A DNA stretch of 37,053 nt from Bacteroidota bacterium (GTDB taxonomy: Bacteria > Bacteroidota > Ignavibacteria > UBA10030 > UBA6906): contig JAUQWO010000027.1 of assembly GCA_030835135.1 (NCBI GenBank), forward strand, positions 1-37,053. The letters run 5' to 3'. A program made the position numbers and the translations under genes. The notes under the pieces were generated by a model that ran no database searches, was not told the DNA's origin, and was given only the letters and a program-made list of their open reading frames with translations. Every line of letters starts with the position of its first letter. Position 1 is the stretch's first letter. Shown piece after piece: positions 1 through 9,926 of this stretch.

Positions 1-261
1 CACGACCTGCACTACCTCGATGTGGCGCGCCTGCTGGTGCACGACACCAAATCCATGCTCGCTCTCCCGGGACGTCAGTACGATATGAAAGGGATCGGAT
101 GGCAGCAGGAAGGCTGGCGTATGGGTCCGGGCGGACCCGGCCGGGGGGTTGGGGGGCACCGGTTCTGGCTGCCATGGGTGTCTGCCAACCATCTGTACAG
201 CATCACCGGGCTGGAAGAATTCGATCCGGATCTGTATCAACAACTGGCGAATGGGAAATGA
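1..261 (+). CDS. C-terminal fragment of an unrecognised protein (5' end outside window)
   Basis: An open frame runs from the first base of the window to a TGA at 259-261 and gives 86 residues with no start codon that has to be used, so this is the tail of a gene beginning upstream. It is rich in Trp, Gly and aromatic residues (for example HRFWLPWVSANHLY) and has a Gly/Pro-rich stretch near its middle, but I do not recognise a family. Its stop codon overlaps the ATG of the following carboxylesterase in an ATGA arrangement, so the two are very likely co-transcribed and translationally coupled. By location it probably belongs to the same glycan-degradation cluster, but that is inference. Another reading frame covers the same bases; I chose this one because it ends exactly at the coupled start and its composition looks protein-like. 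Confidence 0.6.
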   Translation, partial: HDLHYLDVARLLVHDTKSMLALPGRQYDMKGIGWQQEGWRMGPGGPGRGVGGHRFWLPWVSANHLYSITGLEEFDPDLYQQLANGK

Positions 262-1814
262 AGATCTCGATACTGTGTTCAGCAATGCTCGTGATGCTTG
301 CCTGCGCGCCTGTTTGTGCGCAGCAACCCGCGCCGGTCAAGGTCGAAGCGGGTGTGATCCAGGGAACATGGGAAGACGGGTTGACCGTGTACAGGGGCAT
401 CCCGTTCGCCGCGCCGCCTGTCGGCGATCTCCGCTGGCGTCCGCCTCAGCCCGCCGCGAAATGGGACGGCGTACGACAGGCCACGAAGTTCGCGTCCGGC
501 CCCATCCAGGCATGGGGTTCTCCTGCAGGGAAGAGTGAGGATTGCCTGTACCTGAACATCTGGACACCGGCGAGATCTGCGACCGACCGTATCCCCGTGC
601 TCGTCTGGATCTACGGCGGGGGGTTCAATGGAGGGTCCACTGCCGAACCCGTGTACAGCGGAGAGAAACTCGCCGGGAAGGGTGTGGTTCTGGTCAGCAT
701 CGCCTACCGCGTCGGGCAACTCGGATTCATGGCGCATCCGGAGCTGAGCAATGAAAGCCCGGATCATGTCTCGGGGAACTATGGACTTCTGGACATGATC
801 GCCGGCCTCCAATGGGTGCAGAAGAACATTGCCGCATTCGGGGGAGATCCGGAGAAAGTGACGATCTTCGGCGAATCTGCCGGGGGTATCTCGGTCAGCA
901 TGCTGTGTGTATCTCCGCTGGCCAAGGGGCTGTTTCATGGTGCCATATCGCAAAGCGGAGGGTCCTTTGGGCCGATGCGGCGCACAACGTACCCGGGCGA
1001 AAACATGAAGCGTCTCAGCGATGCGGAACGCGCGGGGCGCGTCTATGCCGACAGCGCGGGTGTTTCGTCCATAGCTCAGTTGCGGAAGATCGCGGCCGAC
1101 AAGCTCCCCGCGATCCGGGGGCTGGCGTGGCCTGTTGTCGACGGCTATGTGATTCCGGATGATCAATACAGACTCTACGAGGCAGGCACGTTCAACGATA
1201 CTCCGATCCTTGTCGGTTACAATTCCGATGAAGGTGCGAGCTTCATGCCCCCCAAGACTCCGGGGGAGTACATCGCTGGCGTGGAGACGCGGTACGGGCC
1301 GTTCGCAGAAGGCCTTCTGAAAGCCTACCCTGTTGCGCCGAATGCAGTCCCGAAGACCGCACGGGATCTTGCACGCGATGCGGCCTTTGGATGGCATACG
1401 TGGAGCTGGGCCCGGCTTCAGTCTGCGAGAGGGAAGTCGAAAGCCTACTTCTACTACTTCGATCAGCACCCCGACTATCCGGCAGATTCACCGAAGGCAG
1501 GGTACGGATCACCTCACGGCCAGGATGTGGCCTACGTCTTCCGACATCTCGATCCTTCGAATCCTCAGACAACGAAAACGGACCACGAGATCTCCGAGGC
1601 AATGGCCACCTATTGGACGAACTTTGCGAGGTACGGCGATCCGAACGGGGCAACGGTTCCGGAGTGGCCGGCCTTTAGCGAGGCCAACCCCGTTGTCATG
1701 CACTTCCGTCAGACCCCGCACACGGGGCCGGTGCCGAGCGCCGGGTCGTTAAAGATCCTGGATGCATATTTCCGCTGGAGGCGGACATCTGAGGGAGAAG
1801 CGTGGGCCAGGTGA
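258..1814 (+). CDS. Secreted type-B carboxylesterase (carbohydrate esterase-like)
   Basis: 518-residue alpha/beta-hydrolase of the carboxylesterase type-B (para-nitrobenzyl esterase) family. The start at 258 is chosen because it opens a clear signal peptide (MKISILCSAMLVMLACAPVCAQ) and overlaps the upstream stop as ATGA; the frame stays open further upstream to 99, but that stretch is coded by the previous gene. The full catalytic triad is visible: nucleophile Ser207 in GESAGG, Glu325 in NSDEG, His420 in SPHGQD. The oxyanion-hole motif YGGGFNGGS also fits. The family hydrolyses carboxylic esters. Given the neighbours, removal of acetyl or other acyl groups from plant hemicellulose is a reasonable role, but the substrate cannot be read from sequence. 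It is exported, probably to the periplasm, as no T9SS tail is present. Confidence 0.9.
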   Translation: MKISILCSAMLVMLACAPVCAQQPAPVKVEAGVIQGTWEDGLTVYRGIPFAAPPVGDLRWRPPQPAAKWDGVRQATKFASGPIQAWGSPAGKSEDCLYLNIWTPARSATDRIPVLVWIYGGGFNGGSTAEPVYSGEKLAGKGVVLVSIAYRVGQLGFMAHPELSNESPDHVSGNYGLLDMIAGLQWVQKNIAAFGGDPEKVTIFGESAGGISVSMLCVSPLAKGLFHGAISQSGGSFGPMRRTTYPGENMKRLSDAERAGRVYADSAGVSSIAQLRKIAADKLPAIRGLAWPVVDGYVIPDDQYRLYEAGTFNDTPILVGYNSDEGASFMPPKTPGEYIAGVETRYGPFAEGLLKAYPVAPNAVPKTARDLARDAAFGWHTWSWARLQSARGKSKAYFYYFDQHPDYPADSPKAGYGSPHGQDVAYVFRHLDPSNPQTTKTDHEISEAMATYWTNFARYGDPNGATVPEWPAFSEANPVVMHFRQTPHTGPVPSAGSLKILDAYFRWRRTSEGEAWAR

Positions 1815-1946
1815 GATCGCGCCCCGGTGTGATCGAACTGCTTCCTGCACCCCCACCCGTGCGCACGGAACGGCACTTCTGAAGACGATATTGGTCCTTG
1901 ATGATATGTGCTCCGTAGTCAACTGTTCAGGAAAGGGATCCAAGGC

Positions 1947-4367
1947 ATGAAGATATCACCGTTGACCACCGCAGTACTTCTCTGGGTGATCGTCGCCGCG
2001 GCCAATGCTCAGCCGTATCAGAAAACCGACAGTGGGGTACGATCGACGATCCGATCGACGACGATAGAGATTCAGTTCACCAGTCCTTCTCTGGTGAGGG
2101 TGCTGAAATCGCCTCAGGGAACATCCTTCGTGAAGAGGAGCCTTTCGGTCATTCAGGCCCCGCAACACGTGCCTTATGACCTGCGGCAGGCCGGCGACGA
2201 GTTGTTCCTCAATGCCGAACGGATCCATGTACGCCTGAACCTCACAAGCGGAACGATCGCCTTTGCCAGCGCTTCGGGAGAGCTGTTGTTGTCTGAGAAG
2301 GAATCCGGAGCGGGGTTCACGCCGCGCGATGATGCCGGAACGAAGACCTTTACGGTCGTTCAGGCATTTTGTCTCGAGAAAGACGAACCGATCTACGGTC
2401 TGGGCCAGCAGCAGAAGGGGAAGATGAATCACCGCAATGATACCCTCACCATGATCCAGGGGAATACCGACGACTATATTCCGTTCTTCGTTTCGGCGAA
2501 GGGATATGGATTGTTCTGGGACAATACGTCGCCGACGACATTTGCCGATGACACGGCTTCCACATCATTCACCTCGGAGGTGGGTGATTGCATCGACTAC
2601 TACGTCATGTTTGGCGGCAGTGCGGATGGCGTTATCGCTCAGATGCGCGATCTCACGGGGCAGGTTCCCTTGTTCCCACTCTGGACATTTGGCTACTGGC
2701 AAAGCAAAGAGCGATACAAAAGCCAGTTCGAGACCGTCGACGTTGTCAGAAAATACCGGGAGCTGGGTGTTCCGATCGATGGCATCATCCAGGACTGGCA
2801 GTATTGGGGAGACAACTTCCACTGGAATGCGATGGAATTTCTTAATCCCCAGTTTCCTGAGTCGAAGAAGATGATCGACAGCGTGCATGCGATGAATGCG
2901 CATATCGCCATCTCGGTCTGGGCATCGTTTGGTCCGCACACCAGGCAGTTCGACATCATGAAGAAGAAGGGGATGCTGTTCGATATTGGAACATGGCCCA
3001 TGAGTTCAAAAGACGAGTGGCCACCCGATCCGCAGTTCCCTTCGGGGGTCAAGGTCTATGACGTGTATAACCCTGAGGCCCGGGATATCTTCTGGGAGCA
3101 TCTGAACACAGGGGTCTTCTCGCTTGGCATGGACGGGTGGTGGCTTGATTCGTCGGAGCCCGATCACATGAACTTCAAGCCGTCCGATCTTGACACCAGG
3201 ACGTATCTCGGGTCGTTCCGGAAAGTGCGGAACGCCTTTCCGTTGATGCACGTCGGAGGCATCTACGATCATCAGCGTGCGAGATCGTCTGCCAAGCGCG
3301 TGTTCATCCTCACGCGGTCGGCGTTTGCAGGCCAACAACGGTACGGATCGAATACCTGGTCGGGTGATATCGTCTCGTCGTGGAAGGCGCTGCGGGAGCA
3401 GATCTCCGCCGGACTCAATCTCTCGCTTTCCGGGATCCCGTACTGGAACTCCGATATCGGCGGGTTCTTCCTTTGGAATTTCCCACGCAAGCTTGAGGAT
3501 CCGAATTACCGCGAACTCTACGTCCGTTGGATGCAATTCGGCGGTTTCTGCCCGATGATGAGATCTCACGGCACCGATGCCCCCCGCGAGATCTATCAGT
3601 TCGGCAAGCAAGGCGAAACGATCTTTGATGCGATCAACAAAGCCATCGTGCTTCGCTATGCATTGCTGCCATACATCTACGCGACATCCTGGGATGTTAC
3701 TGCCCATCAGTCCACCATGACCCGCGCCCTGGTGATGGACTTTGCCGGGGACCGCAATGCACTGGACATCAACAACGAATACATGTTCGGCAAATCGTTG
3801 CTGGTATGTCCCGTGACGGATCCGATGTACGTTGATTCCACGGGGAGCGGCAAGGAAGTCCGCCGGTTCGCGAATTTTACCAGTGTCAAATCGACCCCGG
3901 TCTATCTCCCGGCTGGAACCGAGTGGTATGATTTCTGGACGGGGGCACAATGCGCGGGCGGGCAGACCGTACAGAAGCCCGCAGCGATCGACATCATCCC
4001 TCTCTACGTGAGAGCCGGTTCGATACTCCCCATCGGACCCAGGGTCCAGTATGCGGAAGAGAAGACCTGGGACCGTCTCGAAGTCCGCGTGTATCCCGGG
4101 GCGAATGGCCAGTTCACACTGTACGAAGACGAGAATGACAACTACAATTACGAGAAGGGGGCGTACTCCACTGTTTCCTTCTCCTGGGATGAGGCGAACA
4201 AAGCCCTGACGATCGGTGATCGAACCGGGTCGTTCCCGGGTATGCTCAAGGAGAGGACATTCAACATCGTGTTCGTGTCCGGGACCAGGGGCGTCGGGAT
4301 TGCGCCTGCTGCGGCCTACGATGCCGTTGTGACGTACAGCGGGAAAAGGGTGGTGATCCAACGATGA
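1947..4367 (+). CDS. Glycoside hydrolase family 31, alpha-xylosidase/alpha-glucosidase type
   Basis: 806-residue exported GH31 enzyme. The ATG at 1947 opens a signal peptide (MKISPLTTAVLLWVIVAAANAQ) and follows a GGAAAGG stretch; the frame is open from 1908, but those codons lack signal character. Residues about 23-235 are the N-terminal beta-sandwich, about 240-600 the barrel, and the C-terminus carries the beta domains typical of GH31 with DUF5110. The catalytic nucleophile is Asp401 in GWWLDSSEPD and the acid/base Asp474 in NTWSGDI. The segment FGYWQSKERY followed by DGIIQDWQYWGDN is typical of bacterial alpha-xylosidase-like GH31s. Unlike the second GH31 in this window it has no PA14 insert. 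The likely job is removing alpha-linked xylose (or glucose) from oligosaccharides. It overlaps the next gene by ATGA, so the two are coupled. Confidence 0.93.
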   Translation: MKISPLTTAVLLWVIVAAANAQPYQKTDSGVRSTIRSTTIEIQFTSPSLVRVLKSPQGTSFVKRSLSVIQAPQHVPYDLRQAGDELFLNAERIHVRLNLTSGTIAFASASGELLLSEKESGAGFTPRDDAGTKTFTVVQAFCLEKDEPIYGLGQQQKGKMNHRNDTLTMIQGNTDDYIPFFVSAKGYGLFWDNTSPTTFADDTASTSFTSEVGDCIDYYVMFGGSADGVIAQMRDLTGQVPLFPLWTFGYWQSKERYKSQFETVDVVRKYRELGVPIDGIIQDWQYWGDNFHWNAMEFLNPQFPESKKMIDSVHAMNAHIAISVWASFGPHTRQFDIMKKKGMLFDIGTWPMSSKDEWPPDPQFPSGVKVYDVYNPEARDIFWEHLNTGVFSLGMDGWWLDSSEPDHMNFKPSDLDTRTYLGSFRKVRNAFPLMHVGGIYDHQRARSSAKRVFILTRSAFAGQQRYGSNTWSGDIVSSWKALREQISAGLNLSLSGIPYWNSDIGGFFLWNFPRKLEDPNYRELYVRWMQFGGFCPMMRSHGTDAPREIYQFGKQGETIFDAINKAIVLRYALLPYIYATSWDVTAHQSTMTRALVMDFAGDRNALDINNEYMFGKSLLVCPVTDPMYVDSTGSGKEVRRFANFTSVKSTPVYLPAGTEWYDFWTGAQCAGGQTVQKPAAIDIIPLYVRAGSILPIGPRVQYAEEKTWDRLEVRVYPGANGQFTLYEDENDNYNYEKGAYSTVSFSWDEANKALTIGDRTGSFPGMLKERTFNIVFVSGTRGVGIAPAAAYDAVVTYSGKRVVIQR

Positions 4368-6808
4368 GAACTACGGGAAGGCCAAAGCACACGAACGCGC
4401 TCAGACTTCTTGCCCTGGCGTCAGCATGTTTCCTCAGCGGTGTTGCATGCGGCATTGCGCAGGAGATGCCAACGCGATCGCGTCTCTTCGACGAGACCTG
4501 GAGATTTCTCCAGGGAGATCCCCCCTCAGCCGCCACCACCAACTATGATGACAGGAGTTGGCGAGCACTGGACCTGCCACATGACTGGAGCATCGAGGGG
4601 AAGTTCAGCCCGCACAACCCGCCGGGGGGCGGTGGCGGCTATCTCCCCGCAGGTATTGGGTGGTACAGGAAAACATTCACGGTGCCCTCGGTCTGGACCG
4701 GCAAGCGCGTGTCGATATACTTCGAAGGCGTGTACATGAATGCCGAGGTCTTCCTGAACGGGCGGACTCTCGGAGTTCATCCGTACGGATACACTGGATT
4801 CTGGTATGACCTCACGCCGTTGGTGGACTTCGGAAAGGACAATGTCATTGCGGTCCGGGTCGATAATTCCCGGCAAATGAACAGCCGTTGGTACAGCGGG
4901 TCCGGTATCTATCGCCATGTCTGGTTGTGTGTTACGGATCCTGTGCATATCGGCGTGTGGGGAGTGGGAATCACAACCCCGGAGGTGTTGCCTGAGGTGG
5001 CGACGGTGAAAGTCCGAACCCTCCTTCTCAACGAAGGTGATGTGCCACACAGCATCGTCCTGAAGACGGTGGTTCGGGACGCGAATGCCATATCCCGCGG
5101 TGAGGACCAGGTTCGGGTCGATCTTGGCGCACGAAGCGAGAAGACGGTAGAGCAAACGCTCAGGCTGCTCACGCCTTCCCTGTGGACGCCGGAAGGTCCG
5201 CACCTGTACCAGGCGCATGTGCGCGTGCTCAGGGACGGTGCCGTCATCGACGAGACCAGAACGACGTTTGGGGTCCGGTCGATCGCGTATTCCGTTGAGA
5301 ACGGCTTTCAGCTCAACGGCAAGACCGTGAAGCTGAATGGAGGGTGTGTGCATCATGACAATGGCTGTCTGGGAGCCGCAGCGTTTGACCGTGCCGAGGA
5401 GCGTCGGGTTGAATTGCTCAAGTCGGCAGGATTCAACGCGATCCGCACGTCGCACAATCCGCCTTCAACTGCCTTTCTTGACGCATGCGACAGATTGGGA
5501 TTGATGGTCATCGATGAGGCGTTCGACGGATGGAAAGAGGGCAAAACCCCCTACGACTATGCCGTTGTCTTCAATGATTGGTGGCAACGCGATGTCGAAG
5601 CGATGGTTCTACGCGATCGCAACCATCCTTCCATCATCATGTGGAGCACCGGCAACGAAATCATCGAGCGGAAGAAATCGGAAGCAATCGAAACGGCGAC
5701 GATGCTTGCGCACTGTGTTCGCACGCATGATCCGAGCCGCCCGGTGACCTCTGCGATGACGACCTGGGACAAAGAATGGGAAATGTATGATTCGCTTTTT
5801 GCCGTCCATGACATCGCTGGATATAACTATCAGCTTCACCGGGCCCCCGGTGATCATGAACGGGTTCCTGGTCGCATTATTGTGCAGACGGAGTCATTCC
5901 CGAGAGATGCCTATGCAAATTGGCGGATGGTGCAGGACCATCCCTACATCATCGGAGATTTTGTATGGACGGCTCTCGACTATCTGGGCGAATCGGGCAT
6001 CGGTCGATGGTACTACACAGGCGATGTGCCGGGCGAACATTGGGAAGCCAATATGTTTCCCTGGCATGCTGCATCGTGCGGTGACATCGATCTGACGGGC
6101 TGGAGACGTCCAATCTCACACTATCGGAACCTGCTGAACACTGGCACGGAAAAACTCTACATGGCCGTCCGGGAACCCGATCCGGAGCCGCTGCACATCA
6201 AGGAAACTCTCTGGTCCGTCTGGCCAACATGGGAAAGCTGGACCTGGCCGGGGCATGAAGGGAAAGATCTCCAGGTGGAGGTGTATTCACGATATCCCAA
6301 AGTCCGACTGTACCTGAACACGAAGCTCATCGGTGAACAGTCGACGGCCGAGGAACACCAATACAAAGCGACGTTCTCTGTGCCGTATGCCTCCGGTGTG
6401 TTACAGGCCGCCGGCGTGGCGGATAGCAACGAAGTCGAGCACATCACGCTACGAACTGCCAATCGCGCTGCCAGAATATCCCTCCACCCGGACCGGCGGA
6501 TCATCACTGCCGACGGACAGGACCTGTCGTTCGTTGAGATCACGATCAACGACGAGAGCGGAACACCGCAGCCGAATGCGCAGAATCGACTGCAATTCGA
6601 TGTTACCGGTCCGGGAGTTCTCGCCGGAGTGGGAAATGCCGATACCAAGGACCTTGACCAATACGTCGGCACGACGCGCAGAGTGTGGCATGGTCGCGCG
6701 CTTGCCGTCATCAGAAGCACGAGGCACACAGGGAGTATCACGCTTACCGCACGTTCACCGGGATTACCCGAGGCATCCGTGACCATCACTGCCAAGGCTG
6801 CAGAATGA
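4364..6808 (+). CDS. Glycoside hydrolase family 2, beta-galactosidase-like
   Basis: 814-residue secreted GH2 enzyme whose ATG overlaps the stop of the GH31 gene (ATGA). Signal peptide about 1-33 (ending CGIAQ); a weak lipobox look is not convincing. Domains in order: sugar-binding jelly roll about 40-190 (PHDWSIEGKF, GWYRKTF), Ig-like about 195-300, catalytic barrel about 301-590, DUF4982-type about 595-690, and a final Ig-like GH2 C-terminal module about 700-810. Acid/base Glu432 lies in STGNEIIE and nucleophile Glu510 in IVQTESF. GH2 enzymes remove beta-linked galactose, glucuronate or mannose; with GH31 and GH9 neighbours, beta-galactosidase action on galactosylated xyloglucan side chains is the best guess. 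The family does not fix the substrate. Confidence 0.93.
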   Translation: MRTTGRPKHTNALRLLALASACFLSGVACGIAQEMPTRSRLFDETWRFLQGDPPSAATTNYDDRSWRALDLPHDWSIEGKFSPHNPPGGGGGYLPAGIGWYRKTFTVPSVWTGKRVSIYFEGVYMNAEVFLNGRTLGVHPYGYTGFWYDLTPLVDFGKDNVIAVRVDNSRQMNSRWYSGSGIYRHVWLCVTDPVHIGVWGVGITTPEVLPEVATVKVRTLLLNEGDVPHSIVLKTVVRDANAISRGEDQVRVDLGARSEKTVEQTLRLLTPSLWTPEGPHLYQAHVRVLRDGAVIDETRTTFGVRSIAYSVENGFQLNGKTVKLNGGCVHHDNGCLGAAAFDRAEERRVELLKSAGFNAIRTSHNPPSTAFLDACDRLGLMVIDEAFDGWKEGKTPYDYAVVFNDWWQRDVEAMVLRDRNHPSIIMWSTGNEIIERKKSEAIETATMLAHCVRTHDPSRPVTSAMTTWDKEWEMYDSLFAVHDIAGYNYQLHRAPGDHERVPGRIIVQTESFPRDAYANWRMVQDHPYIIGDFVWTALDYLGESGIGRWYYTGDVPGEHWEANMFPWHAASCGDIDLTGWRRPISHYRNLLNTGTEKLYMAVREPDPEPLHIKETLWSVWPTWESWTWPGHEGKDLQVEVYSRYPKVRLYLNTKLIGEQSTAEEHQYKATFSVPYASGVLQAAGVADSNEVEHITLRTANRAARISLHPDRRIITADGQDLSFVEITINDESGTPQPNAQNRLQFDVTGPGVLAGVGNADTKDLDQYVGTTRRVWHGRALAVIRSTRHTGSITLTARSPGLPEASVTITAKAAE

Positions 6809-6834
6809 CCGCGACTTTCCTGGAGGAGGTGTCC

Positions 6835-7273
6835 ATGAGAACTGCCTCGCTTGCTCTGCTTGTAGGGCTGATAGCCTCCGACTGTGTTGCTGGAGACAAA
6901 CCACGGCAAGTCCAATCATGTGATTCGGCCTGGCGATTTTGCGCAGGTGAAATCCCGGGCGCCGAACGGCCGGAATTCAACGATGCCGCATGGCTCAAGG
7001 TCACTGTACCCCATGACTGGAGCATTGAAGGCCTTGCTCCCTCGACAAAGAAAGTGGACGATCCTTCGGAGATCGCTGTTGTCATCGGCGAATGGAGATC
7101 TAGCAGGCAACGGCAACCCGATCAGTCACGAAGCATTCAAAGCGCGCGAGCGGAAGGCATTCCACGGTCTGTGTCTGGCAATCGTGCGATCACAACGCAA
7201 ACCAGGTGCGATCACCCTTTCTGCCTCTTCCGAAGGTCTCCAGGCGGAACAGATCGGAGTCCGGACGAAGTAG
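6835..7273 (+). pseudogene. Remnant of a second GH2 gene: 5' end fused out of frame to 3' end
   Basis: A perfect AGGAGGT (6824-6830) precedes ATG 6835, which opens a signal peptide and then a typical GH2 N-terminus (CDSAWRFCAGE, PEFNDAAW, VPHDWSIEG, the last motif shared with the intact GH2 next door). After about residue 70 the similarity ends. From about 7088, in a different frame (+1), the sequence reads as a GH2 C-terminus (AGNGNPISHEAFKARERKAF, then GAITLSASSEGLQ) and stops at 7271-7273. About 2 kb of gene (sugar-binding domain to catalytic barrel) is missing and the two ends are out of frame, so no working enzyme can be made. The junction lies somewhere in 7045-7088. The initial frame itself runs on to a TAG near 7288 with non-GH2 sequence. 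The C-terminal piece differs from that of the intact GH2, so this was a separate paralogue rather than a partial copy. Confidence 0.85.
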
Positions 7274-7300
7274 ATATCACCAGTGGATAGGCAGAACGCA

Positions 7301-9916
7301 ATGAAATATCTTCTCTGTTTCGCAATTCTCCTGTATCCGTCGTTGTGTGCCGGGCAAGCCGTCCGAGGGCATGAGCAGATCTCCGATAGGGTGAACATCA
7401 CAGTATCGGACGGGACGCTCAGCATACGTCCGCTCACTGACAACGCCGTCAGGATCACATTCGTCAAAGACGCTGACGCACGTCTGCCTGAGCTTGTCTT
7501 CACTGCCGGTGTTCATACTCCGGCGTTCTCGGTCTCCGATCAGCCGTCACGACTCGAAGTGCGGCTCAACCAGATGGTTGTCGTTCTTGACAAGCAGGAC
7601 GGCAATCTGTCGTTCGAGGATACGGCGGGGAAGATCTTCCTGAGCGAAAGAGGCGGAACCCGTTACCTGGTGCCTGACACCGCCACGGGTGAGCGGCGCT
7701 GCAAAGCGGAATTGACATTCGATTCGCCGGCAGATGAATCTCTCTTCGGGTTGGGTCAATTCCAGGACGGGCACTTCAATGTTAAAGGCGTCACGCGTCG
7801 CATGGCGCAGGTCAACTCCCAGATCGCCATCCCCTTCGTGTACTCCACCAGGGGATATGGACTCCTGTGGCATCAGTACGGGTTGACGGATTTCAATCCG
7901 GCCGACAACGCGGTGCCGCTCGCGCCTGGCGCGCAGCAGGGCGGGCAGGACGCGTCGACCGCTGATGTTACCACGAGCGCCGGCACCGCGGCTGTCCCGC
8001 AGGGCCAGTCGCTGTTCAGAGGCCGATTCACGGTTCCTCGTTCAGGCCGCTATGCCGTCTTTCTTGACCTCGGCGATATGGGGAACCGGCACTTCGTTGC
8101 CATCGACGGGACCGCGTGTGTCGACCAGAGCAACTACTGGCTGCCCCCATGTGTATCGGCTTTCGTGAACCTTGCGGAAGGGGAGCACCAGGTGGAGATC
8201 GTGTGCAAGTCCAGCAACACGCCGTCGCTCTTCTGGCGGGAGGTTGGTCCGACCACGACCTTCCGCTCTCCGCATGCATCGTGCATCGATTATACGGTCT
8301 TCTATGGCGCGTCCGCCGACAGCGTCATTAAGACCTATCGCACGCTCTCGGGAGCCGTTCCCATGCTTCCCCGGTGGGCGTTTGGATTCTGGCAGTGCCG
8401 CGAACGATACACATCGGGAGAGCATCTTGTGCGCACCGTGCGCACATTCCGCGAGCGTGGGCTGCCAATGGACGCGATCGTTCAGGACTGGCAGTACTGG
8501 GGGAAGTACGGGTGGGGAGTGCCCAGGTTCGATGAAACATCCTACCCCGACCCGGCAGGATTCATCAGCACCCTGCATGGTCTTCATGCGCGGTTTGCGG
8601 TGTCGGTGTGGGAGAACGTGGACAAGAACTCCGCGATCGGCCGGGACTATCTTGCCCGCGCCCTCTATATCCCCGATAGTCCGTGGCTGGACATGACCGA
8701 TCCGCTGGCGCGCGAGGCGCACTGGCAGTCGCTCCGCCGCAATCTCTTTGACGTGGGCGTTGATGCATGGTGGATGGATGCGACGGAGCCTGAGAATGAT
8801 GCCCTGAAGAATGTCACGACGCATCTGGGCAGCGGCAACGCGTTGCGTCTCATCTATCCCTTGTTCACATCCCGCATGGTCTATGAAGGGCAACGTGCGG
8901 CGTCCCGCGAGAAGCGGGTGTGTATCCTCACGCGGTCAGCATTCCCCGGCCAACAGCGCTACGGCACGATCAACTGGTCGGGGGACATCGCCGGAACCTG
9001 GGATGGATTCCGCCGTCAGATCACCGCCGGCCTCGGATATGCCATGACGGGAATGCCATTCTGGACGACCGATGTCGGCGGGTTCTTCCGTCCGGGTCCC
9101 GCCCAGTATCGCGATACGACATATCACGAGTTGCTGACGCGATGGTTCCAGTGGGGCGCTTTCAATCCTCTCTTCCGGGTCCACGGATACCAATCGGAAA
9201 CCGAACCGTGGATGTATGGACCCGCGGTCGAAGCGAACATGAAGGCGACCCTTGCTCTCCGCTATCGACTCCTGCCGTACATCTATGCGCTTGCCTCGCA
9301 GGTCTCGGACGGGGGAACGACGATGATGCGACCGCTCGTCATGGATTTCCGTGATGACCCCCTCGCACTCGAACAACGATATGCTCATATGTTCGGCCCG
9401 GCGTTCCTCGTCGTGCCGGTCACGGAACCGGGCGGACGGCCGCAGCACATCTACCTGCCGGGGAAAGCGCTCTGGTACGATTTCTGGACGGGCAAGTCCT
9501 TCAGCGGCTCGCAGACATTGCACATGCCCGCGCCTGAGGATCACATCCCCGTGTTCGTGAAAGCGGGTTCGATCGTCCCCTTGGGCCCGGTGATACAGTA
9601 TAGCGGTGAACGATCAGATCCCATCGAGATCCGCATCTATCCGGGTGCTGATGGCATGTTCACATTGTATGAAGATGAAGGCGACTCATACCGGTATGAA
9701 CAGGGACAATGCACCCGGATATCCCTGGTGTGGAATGACAGAGATCGGACCCTGTCGATCGGAGAGCGGAACGGGGCCTACCGCGGAATGCCTGATGGCC
9801 ATACGTTCCATGTGACGGTGGTCGGGCCGGGGCGTGGGTGCGGAAGCGCGGAGGTGAGTGAAGGCGCGACCACGATCAGATATACCGGAAGCGCAGTTCA
9901 CGTCGTTGTGCCATGA
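7301..9916 (+). CDS. PA14-containing GH31 alpha-xylosidase
   Basis: 871-residue exported GH31 enzyme. Start 7301 opens a clear signal peptide (MKYLLCFAILLYPSLCAGQA); an in-frame GTG at 7283 would only add a charged leader. A PA14-like beta-sandwich (about residues 230-316, from LFRGRFTVPRSGRYAVF to SLFWREVGP) is inserted in the N-terminal domain, the architecture of characterised xyloglucan alpha-xylosidases such as Bacteroides ovatus BoGH31A and Cellvibrio Xyl31A. The barrel starts near 353 (WAFGFWQCRERY). Nucleophile is Asp493 in AWWMDATEPE, acid/base Asp562 in NWSGDIAG. DUF5110-type beta domain follows near the C-terminus. Expected role: releasing alpha-1,6-xylose from the non-reducing end of xyloglucan oligosaccharides. 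It lies 10 bp upstream of the GH43 gene. Confidence 0.94.
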   Translation: MKYLLCFAILLYPSLCAGQAVRGHEQISDRVNITVSDGTLSIRPLTDNAVRITFVKDADARLPELVFTAGVHTPAFSVSDQPSRLEVRLNQMVVVLDKQDGNLSFEDTAGKIFLSERGGTRYLVPDTATGERRCKAELTFDSPADESLFGLGQFQDGHFNVKGVTRRMAQVNSQIAIPFVYSTRGYGLLWHQYGLTDFNPADNAVPLAPGAQQGGQDASTADVTTSAGTAAVPQGQSLFRGRFTVPRSGRYAVFLDLGDMGNRHFVAIDGTACVDQSNYWLPPCVSAFVNLAEGEHQVEIVCKSSNTPSLFWREVGPTTTFRSPHASCIDYTVFYGASADSVIKTYRTLSGAVPMLPRWAFGFWQCRERYTSGEHLVRTVRTFRERGLPMDAIVQDWQYWGKYGWGVPRFDETSYPDPAGFISTLHGLHARFAVSVWENVDKNSAIGRDYLARALYIPDSPWLDMTDPLAREAHWQSLRRNLFDVGVDAWWMDATEPENDALKNVTTHLGSGNALRLIYPLFTSRMVYEGQRAASREKRVCILTRSAFPGQQRYGTINWSGDIAGTWDGFRRQITAGLGYAMTGMPFWTTDVGGFFRPGPAQYRDTTYHELLTRWFQWGAFNPLFRVHGYQSETEPWMYGPAVEANMKATLALRYRLLPYIYALASQVSDGGTTMMRPLVMDFRDDPLALEQRYAHMFGPAFLVVPVTEPGGRPQHIYLPGKALWYDFWTGKSFSGSQTLHMPAPEDHIPVFVKAGSIVPLGPVIQYSGERSDPIEIRIYPGADGMFTLYEDEGDSYRYEQGQCTRISLVWNDRDRTLSIGERNGAYRGMPDGHTFHVTVVGPGRGCGSAEVSEGATTIRYTGSAVHVVVP

Positions 9917-9926
9917 GAGCAATGCC

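Noticed and set aside
4219-4230. CGAACCGGGTCG inside the first GH31 gene, resembling the LacI box
   Set aside because: It is within coding sequence, lacks the flanking T/A positions, and no promoter is nearby.
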